Assembly: GCA_964518595.1 (NCBI GenBank)
Contig: CAZFHA010000004.1
Span: 1-64,000 of the forward strand
Reading direction: 5' to 3'
DNA length: 64,000 nucleotides
Source: CAZFHA01 sp964518595
Lineage (GTDB): Bacteria > Bacillota > Clostridia > Saccharofermentanales > Saccharofermentanaceae
This document shows positions 6,706-17,100 of this stretch, in pieces. A program made the translations under genes and the position numbers. The notes beneath the pieces are model-generated. The model had not been told where the DNA came from. It saw only the letters and a list, made by a program, of their open reading frames with translations, and made no database searches. Position 1 is the first letter of the stretch, and each line of letters opens with the position of its first letter.

Positions 6706-9306
6706 ATGAATAGCCAAAAGCTAACCCAAAAATCTCAAGAGGCAATCATGCTGGCACAGCAAATTGCTTTAGAGAATAACAATATACAAATTGAACCGGA
6801 ACATCTTCTCTATGCTCTTTTAGATCAAGAAGATGGTCTGATTCCCAGACTCTTCGAAAAAATGAATCTAAATGTAGATCTGGCCCTGTCCCTTACAGAT
6901 GCCGCCATTGCCAAAATACCCGGTGTGTCCGGTCCCGGTAGAGAACCGGACAAAGTCTATGTCTCTACTGCCATGGATAATCTGCTAAATCAGGCTGAAA
7001 AGCTGGCCAAATCCATGAAGGACGAGTATGTTTCCGTGGAGCATCTGTTTCTGGCCTTCTTTGAAAAGCCCTCTGCCGCGATCAAAGAAATTTTTCAAAA
7101 GCTCGGCCTAGATAAAAGTCGCTTCACCTCTGCCTTAGATTCTGTTCGTAGTCGAAATAAAGTCGTCAGCGATAATCCGGAAGCAACCTACGAAGCCTTA
7201 GAGAAATACGGTTACGATCTGGTAGAAAGAGCCCGCCAGCAAAAGCTTGACCCGGTTATTGGGCGAGACAGTGAAATCCGCCATGTCATTCGCATTCTGT
7301 CCCGCAAAACCAAAAACAATCCGGTTCTGATTGGTGAGCCCGGCGTAGGTAAGACCGCTATCGTTGAAGGTTTGGCCATCAGAATTGTCAAAGGTGATGT
7401 ACCCGAAGGGCTCAAGGACAAGACTATTTTTGCTCTTGATATGGGTTCCTTGGTAGCTGGCGCCAAGTTTCGCGGTGAATTTGAAGAGCGCCTGAAGGCC
7501 GTCTTAAACGAAGTCAAAGAGAGCGAAGGACGGATCATTCTCTTTATTGACGAGCTGCATACCATTGTGGGTGCAGGCAAGACCGAGGGAGCGATGGATG
7601 CTGGAAACCTTTTAAAACCCTTATTAGCTAGAGGCGAGCTCCACTGTATTGGTGCTACCACGTTAGATGAGTACCGTCAGTACATTGAAAAGGATGCGGC
7701 CTTAGAGAGACGCTTTCAGCCGGTAATGGCTCTTGAACCCACAGTTGAAGACAGCATCTCCATCCTGAGAGGCCTAAAAGAGCGGTACGAAATTTTTCAC
7801 GGAGTACAGATCACTGACGGTGCCCTAATTGCTGCCGCCCTTCTGTCCAACCGCTATATTACCGATCGCTTTTTACCAGATAAAGCAATTGATTTAGTGG
7901 ACGAAGCCTGTGCTATGGTCAGGACAGAAATCGACTCCATGCCAGCAGAATTAGACGAGAAAAAACGACGGATCATGCAGCTGGAAATCGAGGAAGCCGC
8001 GCTTAACAAAGAGACCGATGCCTTATCCAAAGATCGCCTTACTAAAATTAAGAAAGAATTGGCAGATGAACGAGAGCATTTCAATACTATGAAAGCCCGC
8101 TGGGAAAATGAAAAGAGTGCTATTGATGCTGTTCAAAAAATTAGAGAAGAAATTGAAAAGGTTAATGGCGAAATTGAACGCGCCGAACGAGAATATGTTG
8201 ACTTAAACAAAATTGCAGAGCTACGGTATGGTAAGCTTCCAGAGCTGGAAGCCAAGCTCCAAGAGCAAGAGAGCCTTGCTGCCAAAAATGATAATACTCT
8301 GCTCCGGGATCGGGTTACCGACGAAGAAATTGCCAAAATAATTTCCCGTTGGACAGGTATCCCTCTCACCAAATTATTGGAAGGGGAGCGGGAAAAAATT
8401 CTGAATCTTGACCAAGAGCTACATCAGCGCGTCATCGGCCAAGATGAAGCCGTCGATAAGGTTTGTGAAGCTATCATTCGTTCTCGTGCTGGCATTGCCG
8501 ATCCTAACCGGCCTATCGGTTCCTTTATGTTTCTTGGCCCTACCGGGGTAGGCAAAACCGAATTAGCCAAAGCTTTGGCCGAATATCTTTTCGATGACGA
8601 GCATAATTTGATTCGAATTGATATGAGCGAATACATGGAGAAGCACAGCGTTTCCCGTTTAGTCGGAGCGCCTCCTGGATATGTTGGTTATGAGGAGGGC
8701 GGTCAGCTTACCGAAGCAGTGCGGCGGCGTCCTTACTCTGTAGTTCTATTCGATGAAGTCGAAAAAGCCCACGGCGATGTTTTTAACATCTTACTCCAAG
8801 TTCTGGATGATGGCCGAATTACTGATTCCCAGGGAAAAACCGTCGACTTCAAAAATACCATCATTATCCTGACGTCTAATATTGGTTCAGAGTATCTGCT
8901 CTCAGGTATTGATAGTAAAGGCAATATCCGTGAAGAAGCCCGTATCGAAGTCGATAACCTACTCAAAGCTCACTTCCGTCCAGAATTTTTAAACCGCCTG
9001 GATGAAATTGTTTTCTATAAGCCACTCGACAAGAAGGAGATCTTTCAGATTATTGATTTGTTAGCCCAAAATCTTCAAAAGCGTCTGGATGATAAGCAGC
9101 TTACCCTAGTACTTTCCGATAAAGCCAAAGAGCTTATTCTGGAGAGAGCCTATGACCCACTCTATGGAGCTCGCCCACTAAAGCGCTATATGCAAAGCCG
9201 CTTAGAGACCCTTATTGGCCGGATGATTATTAAAGGTGATATCCTTCCCGGCAACCGCCTGCTGGTCGATGTAGAAAACGATGAACTAGCTATCCATATA
9301 GAATAA
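6706..9306 (+). CDS. clpB: ATP-dependent disaggregase ClpB
   Basis: A full-length 866-residue ClpB/Hsp104 chaperone, which with DnaK extracts polypeptides from aggregates. It has the double Clp N-domain (residues 1-150), first AAA+ module with Walker A GEPGVGKT near residue 210, the coiled-coil middle domain (about 400-525) that distinguishes ClpB from ClpA and ClpC, and the second AAA+ module with GPTGVGKTE near residue 608. The C-terminal D2-small domain includes the usual YGARPLKR motif. The start follows AAGGAGG. It is the second gene of a two-gene operon with an uncharacterised RHH-like protein. No CtsR or HrcA box was found. Confidence 0.97.
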   Translation: MNSQKLTQKSQEAIMLAQQIALENNNIQIEPEHLLYALLDQEDGLIPRLFEKMNLNVDLALSLTDAAIAKIPGVSGPGREPDKVYVSTAMDNLLNQAEKLAKSMKDEYVSVEHLFLAFFEKPSAAIKEIFQKLGLDKSRFTSALDSVRSRNKVVSDNPEATYEALEKYGYDLVERARQQKLDPVIGRDSEIRHVIRILSRKTKNNPVLIGEPGVGKTAIVEGLAIRIVKGDVPEGLKDKTIFALDMGSLVAGAKFRGEFEERLKAVLNEVKESEGRIILFIDELHTIVGAGKTEGAMDAGNLLKPLLARGELHCIGATTLDEYRQYIEKDAALERRFQPVMALEPTVEDSISILRGLKERYEIFHGVQITDGALIAAALLSNRYITDRFLPDKAIDLVDEACAMVRTEIDSMPAELDEKKRRIMQLEIEEAALNKETDALSKDRLTKIKKELADEREHFNTMKARWENEKSAIDAVQKIREEIEKVNGEIERAEREYVDLNKIAELRYGKLPELEAKLQEQESLAAKNDNTLLRDRVTDEEIAKIISRWTGIPLTKLLEGEREKILNLDQELHQRVIGQDEAVDKVCEAIIRSRAGIADPNRPIGSFMFLGPTGVGKTELAKALAEYLFDDEHNLIRIDMSEYMEKHSVSRLVGAPPGYVGYEEGGQLTEAVRRRPYSVVLFDEVEKAHGDVFNILLQVLDDGRITDSQGKTVDFKNTIIILTSNIGSEYLLSGIDSKGNIREEARIEVDNLLKAHFRPEFLNRLDEIVFYKPLDKKEIFQIIDLLAQNLQKRLDDKQLTLVLSDKAKELILERAYDPLYGARPLKRYMQSRLETLIGRMIIKGDILPGNRLLVDVENDELAIHIE

Positions 9307-9335
9307 AATTATCTTTTTCATTCTAATTCATAGTA

Positions 9336-9385
9336 AAAAGCTCTCTATCTTTTGTCTGTTACAAGCAATAAGATAGAGAGCTTTT
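9336..9385. terminator. bidirectional terminator between clpB and the adhesin gene
   Basis: Perfect 15-base arms (9336-9350 and 9371-9385) with T-rich and A-rich flanks serve the converging clpB and LRR-adhesin genes. Confidence 0.85.
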
Positions 9386-9434
9386 GTTTTATTTACGAGT
9401 CACGCTATAAGGTTTCTCGGAAAACACTTGCAGT

Positions 9435-12400
9435 TTAGTTATCCCGCTGTTTTCTCCGACGGAAGATGAACGTCGCAATAGCCAGAAGTGCACCTGCACC
9501 AACAGCACCAGCCAAAGCATGTTCTACAGCTTTTTCTCCAGTCTTAGTCAAAGCTCCCTCGGTCTTTTGATAGTGATAGGTAACGGACTGAGCCTCAGAA
9601 CTAAAGCTACCATTTTCTTGTCCATCTACTTTAACGAAAGTATAACCATCGAAAGCTTTCTTCTCCGTCTGGTAGGTTTTGCCTACTTCCAGACCCTTTA
9701 ACACAACCGACTCACTTAGAGCCTTTCCATCCTGATCTACATAGTTAACGGTTACATCTCCGCCAAGACTGTCCGGACTAACCTCACTCTTATGATAGTG
9801 ATAAATTACCGTCTGCGCTGCGGCTGTGAAACTACCACTTTGATTTCCTTCAACCCTTTGGAGGCTGTAGCCCGTTATTGCCTGTGCTAAGGTCTGATAC
9901 GTTTCTCCAACATCACCAGTTAACAGCTGACTCTCGGCAAGAGCTGCGCCATTCTCATCTACATAGTGAACGAAAACTTGACCCAATATAGTAGCCTTAG
10001 GGCGATAAATATAACTAATCTGCTGAGGGTCATAAGTGAAGGTGCCCTGAGGATTTCCTTCAACCCTGATCAACTCAAAACCTTCAAGAGTTTTAGCGCT
10101 GGAAAGGTAACCTGTTGTAACCTGGCCTTTCAATATCTCAGCTGGAGCAAGTTCCTGCCCTTGTTCATTCAAGAATTTAACGGTAATGTCAGCACCATCC
10201 TTAAGACGGTAGGTGTATACGATACTTTGGGGATCATAAGTGAAACTTCCTGTGGTGGAACCATCTACCTTAACCAATTCATAATCAGAAAAGGACTTTT
10301 CTTCCGTAGCATAAGGGTCATTGGGATTCCCCACTAAAATAACTTCATCTAAGGCTGTACCATCCTCAGTCACATAGCTTACAGTAACACTGTTATTTGG
10401 CTTCGGCGGTGGTTCTGCGGTGCTAAAGACTCGTTCTTGATAAGAGAAAGTAAGACTTGTTCCTGCTGTCAAATTTTGCACTGCTGGACCAAAGTACATA
10501 CCGCTGTCAACGTTTTCTGCCATAATCTGATCAGGTGCTTTGCCAAAAGCCGTAGTAGCATTCCCCGTTCCAGAATCCATAACTGTTTGGCTCATAACAT
10601 TATAGTGCCCTGCATAAACCCGACTGGTACCTTCTAAGGGTTCTCCATAAAGAACAATGTCATCGCCCTTCATATAAACTCCGCCACTGCCGGTGGCATA
10701 AATGTTAATGGCGTCATTCAGATTGAGCTCTGTATCAATCCGGGTCAAAAGTGACAAGTTGCTGATATCAGCACCAGACACATTGTCAACTTCAATGCTG
10801 TGACGAATTTCTCCCTCGGCTGTTACCCAAGTAACGATAGTAATATCTAAGCCTAAGGTGGTGTGATAGACCTTCTTAAGAGACTCTCGGCCACTTCCAT
10901 CAACCTTCATATACAATTCCATTGCTGAGTAACTAAAATTCTGGTAGTACGAACCATCCAAATTATACCAAAGGTTCGAATAATAACCGTTCCCATCATG
11001 ATAGGTATATGTGTATTTGTCTTCAGTGTTCAAATTAGTAATACGGTGATTTTCGTTAAGGTTAATGGTTGATCCGGCACCGGCGGAATAGTTGGTTACA
11101 CCAGAATCAACGCTAAAATTCATACCATTGCGAACAAAAGTGTTGCTGATAATAGATGATAAATTTGATGAGTAAGGATCAAGCTCTAGCAGCACCCATT
11201 CATCCACTGCACCTAAAATGGTGCTATTATAAGAAGCACTGTATTCAAAATTATTACTACTATAGGTGGCATTTGCTTGCTTATAACCGGCGGTCAACCA
11301 GACAACACTTGTAGGGCTGTCCATATGATAATCCACTTCTGCCGTTCCGGATAAAGTCCAGGATATAGGCGTTCCATCTTCTGCAAATAAGGCTGGCAAG
11401 CTAACTGGGGTATTAATTGTACTTCTATCCGGACTTACCAGGGACTGATTCTGAAGATAGTAGATTGCCGCTGGGTTTACATTAGTTCGAGTCAAATTTC
11501 GTAAGTCTGTAAAGCAGTTATTACTCAGATTTACCGACTGCAATTGAGGTAAATCTACTAGCTGCATCTGCGTAAGCTTATTTGAATCTAGGTATATACC
11601 GTTTAAAAGCGGTAAATTCTTAAAAGTAGCCTTAGTCATCGTGTTATTAGTTGCACTAACGTAGGATAAATTAGGGGAATTTTCCACTACCAAAGATTGT
11701 AAAGCGGTCAAGCTAGAGAAACTCACATTATAAAGTTCCGGCATATCTTTAATGGTGATGTTTTTGATTGTGGAGTCACCATAAAGGTTAATGCCACCTA
11801 ACCGAGCCATGTTCGAGAAAACTAAATCCCCCAGCTTCGTCTGATTAAAGCTTAAGCTACTAAGATTAGTAGCTCCTGACAAAGAAAGAATGGGAATCTT
11901 TACCTGAGAAAGATTAAAGTACTCCAGTGAGGTCATGCCATCCAGAGAAAGACTTGGCAAAGACATCACACCCAGGCTCATATCTTTTAGTTGGCTTAAT
12001 CCGGTAACCTTTAGCTCACTCACATTACCTCTTTGAAGCCAAAGATGTTCTAGGGATTGTAGTCCGGTTAAGTCAAAAGTCGTAGCAGAGAAAGAATCCA
12101 GATTGAGAGATTTTAGCTGACTAAATACCCCTAAATTAAAGTTAGTTAAATCAATCCCCAAGCCATAGAGCGCAATTGACTGTAAATTTACAGCTTGCTC
12201 AAGTCCGGTAAGGTTCGTAATGCCCGGATTATAAACGTTAAAATCTGTTAACGTAGCCATTAACTCTGGGGTTATTTCAGCAGTTGTAACATTCAAATGT
12301 CTAGCTACCTCTTCCTGTAATGCCGGATCAGGCATCCATTGGTCAAGAGTTGTTGCAGCAGCAGGAGCAATTGCCATATTTCCCACGGCTTCTGTACCTG

Positions 12401-12695
12401 CTGTTGTAGCCGCTGAATTCATTGGAACAGTTGCTGAGACGCTCTCTTCGGTCGCAGTAGAAGTTTCTATTGAAGATTCTTCTGCCACCGAACTCTCCTC
12501 AGTAGAACTCTCTTCTGTGGCTACTGATATAGGATCGGTAGCTTCAGATACTGATTCACCTTCACTAGGAAGAGTTTCACTTATTTCTGTGGGCGAAATT
12601 TCTGTGGCACTTACCATCGGTGCCAAGGCCGTACTGCCAGCTGAAATTACACTTGCAGCCAGGCAGACTGAAATAATTTTTTTTGTTTTTTTCAT
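9435..12695 (-). CDS. leucine-rich-repeat / MucBP cell-wall adhesin
   Basis: A 1086-residue secreted protein. In order: signal peptide (residues 1-30), Ser/Thr/Glu-rich spacer (about 32-110), a leucine-rich-repeat array (about 150-410, repeated patterns like LQSLNLSNN), an unassigned beta-rich region (about 430-760), and four MucBP-type repeats of about 70 residues (about 770-1045; each with patterns like VxYVDxxGxxL and YxLxxVxGxxxGxFxxxxQxVxYxY). The C-terminus has LTKTGEK, a hydrophobic stretch and RRRKQRDN, the sortase-substrate layout with Thr in place of the usual Pro. The likely role is adhesion to mucin or other host surface glycans, by analogy with LRR-MucBP proteins. The GGAGG site lies rather far (12 bases) from the ATG. 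It is transcribed alone. Confidence 0.85.
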   Translation of the reverse strand: MKKTKKIISVCLAASVISAGSTALAPMVSATEISPTEISETLPSEGESVSEATDPISVATEESSTEESSVAEESSIETSTATEESVSATVPMNSAATTAGTEAVGNMAIAPAAATTLDQWMPDPALQEEVARHLNVTTAEITPELMATLTDFNVYNPGITNLTGLEQAVNLQSIALYGLGIDLTNFNLGVFSQLKSLNLDSFSATTFDLTGLQSLEHLWLQRGNVSELKVTGLSQLKDMSLGVMSLPSLSLDGMTSLEYFNLSQVKIPILSLSGATNLSSLSFNQTKLGDLVFSNMARLGGINLYGDSTIKNITIKDMPELYNVSFSSLTALQSLVVENSPNLSYVSATNNTMTKATFKNLPLLNGIYLDSNKLTQMQLVDLPQLQSVNLSNNCFTDLRNLTRTNVNPAAIYYLQNQSLVSPDRSTINTPVSLPALFAEDGTPISWTLSGTAEVDYHMDSPTSVVWLTAGYKQANATYSSNNFEYSASYNSTILGAVDEWVLLELDPYSSNLSSIISNTFVRNGMNFSVDSGVTNYSAGAGSTINLNENHRITNLNTEDKYTYTYHDGNGYYSNLWYNLDGSYYQNFSYSAMELYMKVDGSGRESLKKVYHTTLGLDITIVTWVTAEGEIRHSIEVDNVSGADISNLSLLTRIDTELNLNDAINIYATGSGGVYMKGDDIVLYGEPLEGTSRVYAGHYNVMSQTVMDSGTGNATTAFGKAPDQIMAENVDSGMYFGPAVQNLTAGTSLTFSYQERVFSTAEPPPKPNNSVTVSYVTEDGTALDEVILVGNPNDPYATEEKSFSDYELVKVDGSTTGSFTYDPQSIVYTYRLKDGADITVKFLNEQGQELAPAEILKGQVTTGYLSSAKTLEGFELIRVEGNPQGTFTYDPQQISYIYRPKATILGQVFVHYVDENGAALAESQLLTGDVGETYQTLAQAITGYSLQRVEGNQSGSFTAAAQTVIYHYHKSEVSPDSLGGDVTVNYVDQDGKALSESVVLKGLEVGKTYQTEKKAFDGYTFVKVDGQENGSFSSEAQSVTYHYQKTEGALTKTGEKAVEHALAGAVGAGALLAIATFIFRRRKQRDN

Positions 12696-12811
12696 ATGGG
12701 AAAGGTGCCTCCAATCAAATAATACCGAACAAGTTTACTATTAAATAAATGATAGCATACAGTTCAGAAGATAGACAAGCCAAAGAGAATGAGCTTTACA
12801 GAATCGACAAT

Positions 12812-12823
12812 ATTGTTAACAAT
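12812..12823 (-). promoter_or_regulatory. palindrome upstream of the adhesin gene
   Basis: ATTGTTAACAAT is a perfect 12-base palindrome about 115 bases upstream of the adhesin start and overlaps a second palindrome, ACAATATTGT. The remaining gap (12696-13070, 375 bases) is AT-rich and otherwise featureless. Operator function is inference. Confidence 0.3.
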
Positions 12824-13070
12824 CTCATAATTTTTTGTTTTTAATTTATTTATAAAGATTACCAAACAGGAAAAAAGCCTTATAAATAGCATTAGTATCA
12901 TAACGATAATAATAGATCAAAAAACTTCCTAGTTTATTATTTACACTTATATTTATACCATAAGGAGTAAAGTTAATTAACCAAGCTTTTCAATTTGAGG
13001 ATTTCAAATAAGGTAGAAACCATAAGACTGGAGATTTAAAAGAACGTAACTCAGCCTTAACATCAAAGCT

Positions 13071-14105
13071 CTACCAAAGACCTAAAACAGCCGCAATCAC
13101 CACATATAGTAATGCAACATTCCGATAGCGTAAAACCACAGCCACATATTCACGGATAAAGGCAGCTGGCAAATAATATCGAGCGGTCTTACTTCCAAAA
13201 CCTTGAGTATTTAAGTTGAGGCTTTTTGCCAGAATGACGGCACGCAGAACATGATAATTACTCGTAACCAAAACTGATTGGTGCTCTGGTTTAAGGGTCG
13301 ACATAATCTGCTCTGAAAAAAGTAAATTTTCTCGGGTATTTCTTGACTGGTCTTCTAAAATAATTTTCTCTTCCGGCACACCTTGCTCCAGCAAATAAAT
13401 TTTCATCGCCTGCGCTTCGGAAATTTTTTCATCTTCTCCCTGCCCCCCGGATACAATTATATCCGGCACAAAGAGGTGACTATCGAATACCTTTAAAGCC
13501 TTATTTAACCGACTTTTCAAAAGTGGGGTAACCCTAACACCGCCACTTAGACCTGCGCCTAAGACAATAATAAAATCAAAGTGCTTAGGCTTCGGTAGCA
13601 AGGAATAAACTACAGAATAAATCCCAAAGGCGGCCAGCATGATAGGAACATAAAGACTAAGGATAAAAATAATTCGATTAACCACCTGCCAAATCGGATG
13701 ACTTAAAGACCCTCTGACGAAAAAAAATAGTAATACCGGCCAGAGCACTGCAGCCATACCGAAAAAAAGCGGCAGCCCGTGGGCCAATGACCACCCTTCT
13801 TTTCTTACAACCTTAACACCATTTAGACATAAAAAAATTCCACTAATAAAAATTGCTAATACTAACAGCACAAAGAGTAAGAAAAGAATTTCTGACCCTC
13901 TGCCCAATATCAGCTCTCCACTGGGTAGCTCCTGATTAGGATCATAAAGCTCAAGACCACCAACGATTGTAAAGTAGATAAAGGCAACAATCAGTAAACC
14001 GTTTGAAATTCGCCGAGACTCCTTTTTAATGAAAAAAGGAACACAAACACCACAAATGATTCCAATAGCGAGAAATATATAACTCTTAACTACATCAACG
14101 TCCAC
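13071..14105 (-). CDS. YdcF/SanA-type DUF218 membrane protein
   Basis: About 344 residues from a GTG at 14105, chosen because AGAGGAG precedes it; the frame also runs back to 14132, overlapping sbcC. The N-terminal half has about five hydrophobic segments (residues 5-165). The C-terminal half is a DUF218 domain with the conserved IIVLGAGL, IIVSGGQGEDE and SRNTRENLLFS segments and a late SNYHVLRA motif. DUF218 proteins such as ElyC and SanA are linked to cell-envelope integrity; the biochemical activity is not settled. It directly follows sbcC on the same strand and may be co-transcribed by overlap, though a functional link is not evident. Confidence 0.8.
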   Translation of the reverse strand: MDVDVVKSYIFLAIGIICGVCVPFFIKKESRRISNGLLIVAFIYFTIVGGLELYDPNQELPSGELILGRGSEILFLLFVLLVLAIFISGIFLCLNGVKVVRKEGWSLAHGLPLFFGMAAVLWPVLLFFFVRGSLSHPIWQVVNRIIFILSLYVPIMLAAFGIYSVVYSLLPKPKHFDFIIVLGAGLSGGVRVTPLLKSRLNKALKVFDSHLFVPDIIVSGGQGEDEKISEAQAMKIYLLEQGVPEEKIILEDQSRNTRENLLFSEQIMSTLKPEHQSVLVTSNYHVLRAVILAKSLNLNTQGFGSKTARYYLPAAFIREYVAVVLRYRNVALLYVVIAAVLGLW

Positions 14106-14125
14106 AATAAATACTCCTCTGCATA

Positions 14126-17100
14126 TCACCAACTCATCTCGATTTTGCTACCATTCTTCCCCTGCTTAACAATAATTTGCTTATCAATGCGCTCCTTCAG
14201 GGTCTCTACGTGAGAAATAATACCAATCAGTTTATTTTTTCCTGCCAGATTTTGCAAGGTGGTAATAGCCATCTCCAAAGACTCAGCATCTAGAGAACCA
14301 AATCCTTCATCGATAAACATAGCCTCCAACTGAATACCACCGGAGTATTGCTGCACCACATCTGCCAATCCTAACGCCAAAGATAAAGAAGATTTAAAGG
14401 CCTCCCCACCAGACAATGAACGAATATCCCGCACCTTGCCAGTGTAATTATCTAACACATCTAATTCTAGACCACTTTGACTTCTTAAATCTTTGACCAC
14501 CTCGCGTGTTAGCAGTTGGTAACGTTCATTTGTCATAGCAGATAGCCTTTGATTAGCCGCCCACAATATTCTTTTAAAATAGGCCTGTTGCAAATAGGTC
14601 TCGAAAGAGATTTTTGTTTTTCCGGGAAGTTCGCCATTGGCAGTGTTGGCAATAAGGCGATAATCTAAATAGCGTCTTTCCTTTTCTTCACGACCGACTA
14701 CAATATTCTTCACTCGCTGAAGGCAACGGACATTATGATCAAAAACACTTTGCCACATCCCATAGCTTTGATTATAAATCTTCTGCTCCTCTAGGCAAAC
14801 GGCCTTTAGGTCTAGTAATTCTTTTATATCTACCCACTCTTTTCCTACCGTCTCAAGTGTTAGTCTCTCTTTCTCCCTAAAAAGAAGAAGTCTTTGCTGT
14901 TGATAATGATCGCACTCTTCCTGCAAATGCTGAATCTCTTCTTGATTTAGCAGCGCGTCTTGGTATGCCTCATAATTCACAAAGTTATTTTGAACCAAAG
15001 CCTGATCAAAAATAGACTTGGCTTGTTCTGCCAAATCTAACAGTTTAGGTAGCTGCTTTTGTTTCTCCTCTAATACAGCGGTTATTTGATTGATTTCTTT
15101 TGATTTTTCCTCACAAAGGGCTCTTGCAGCCTCATAATCTCTCTGTAGTAAAAACAGCTGCGTTTTCATTTCTTCGTAATTTTTCTTTGCTGATGCTACA
15201 TCGACATATTTGAGCCTCTCCCTTAGGGACTGCCATTCGCTTTGTTGTTGGATTAAAAGTATAGTTATATGAGACAGCCTGTCTTGGCTCTTCACTAAGA
15301 TTAGCGTCTCTGCTTCTAAATTTTTCTCTAGTTGACGGATTTGCTGCTCCAAGGAATCTAGCTGCTCCAATTGATCCCTATGATCTTGGATATGTTGCTC
15401 CTGCAATATAAGTTCTTTTCTCTTGTCAGCTACGAGCTTTGCTAAAATTCTTATACCCCCATCTTGTTCTGAGAGAATAACGCCCAGCTTCTCGACAGCC
15501 TGCGTCCAAGCCTCTCCATGTAGTGTTGAAACTTCCCCCGCTGCTTTAGCTTCTCCAGAAAGTTGCTCCAGTAACTGGTAACTTGAATTTCTTTCCTTTT
15601 GTACTGCCTTAACCGTAGCTTCTGTCAGTCCTCGATGGGTAAGACTGGCCAGGCGAGGATGCTCTAAAGAGCCACATACCGGACAAGGCTGCCCTATCTC
15701 TAATGCTGAGGCCAAAACGCCTGCTTGTTCTTTTAAGAAGGAGCTTTCCACTTCTTGAGCTCTCTGATTGACTTCCTGCCATTTATTTTGCTGCGCGATA
15801 AAAATCTGCTGTTTCTCCTCATACAGCCATTGACTGTGCAGCCAAGTCTCATAAAGCCTTTGCGCTTCCTGCAGCTGATTCAGCATTAACGTCTGTTCTC
15901 TAAAACGCTGCTGCAGACGCTCAAGAATCAGTGGAAGGTCTCGCTTTCCCGCCAAATCCAAGTTTAGCGATTGTAACATTGATTTTTTTTCGTCTAACAA
16001 CCCTTGAAAGTTCATGATTTCGGCTTCAATCTGCTGTTTTTCATCCTGAATGGTTGCAATCTTTTGCGCTTTCTCTTCCATCTGTTGATATAACAGAATG
16101 TCTTCCTCAAGACGTCTAACCTCCAAAGCAAGCCGCTCACGCTGATCTGTCAAATTTTTCTTTTCTTCATATGCTTGCTCTAAGGCTGAAAATGCAGACT
16201 GTTGCTCTTCTAACTGCGCCAAATCCAGCTTGATATCTGTGGCTAAAACCGCCGCTTCCGCTGCAACTCTTTTATAGTCTTTCTCAATAGGAGCAATCGT
16301 GTAGAGTGCCAACTTAGCCGACGTTAAAACTTGTTCCTGTAACTCCTGTTTGGCCTTTTGTTCTTGGCAAGTCTCCCAGGCTAACTCTACCTCTTCTAAT
16401 TGTTTTAAGGTGGCATTATTTTTCTCCACTACTGCAAGTTTTACTGTTAGATCGGAAACTTGCGCTGCTAATTGTTCAGCCTTCAGCCGACTTTCTTCAA
16501 ACAACGCTCTCTGCTTGTCACAAAGTTCTTGTCCTAAGAGAAGAAGAGTTCCGCTATCGTAAGGATCTTGTTTTTCAATCCACTGAACAAGCTTTTCTTC
16601 TATAGATAAGGTCACCGAAGTACCATCATCACAGCTAACTTCCGCTAAATTGTTTACGTCTTTAGGACTGTGATCTGTAAAAGAAGCTTCACCGGGCTTG
16701 CCAAGAGGTCTGTCCCATTCAAATTCACTGGCCAATTCTAAAACTTTTTGATTCTCAGTGTCCAGTTGACGTCTGGCATTTAGCATCTGAGCTTTCGTTT
16801 CTTCCTGAAAAGTTAAGTATGGTGCCGTAGCAAATATCTTCCGAAGAATCTCGCCTCTTTCTTTCGTCCCACTCAAAATCAAACGCAAAAACTCGCCTTG
16901 GGCAATCATCATTGTCTGAACAAATTGGTCTTTATCAATACCCATAAGTTCTACAAGCGCTTTATCTACCTCACGCACATTGGAAATGACCTGTCCCTCT
17001 GGAAGAATCAGTGTGGCCTCGGCAGCTTCCTTCAAAAATCCCTCACCCCTTTTCTTGGGGCGCAAGTATTCTGGGCTACGGCTAACCTGGTAGATATTAT

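Noticed and set aside
7212..7661. Long open frame antisense to clpB (149 codons)
   Set aside because: It lies inside the conserved ClpB coding region, has no recognisable domain or ribosome binding site, and is a by-product of codon bias.
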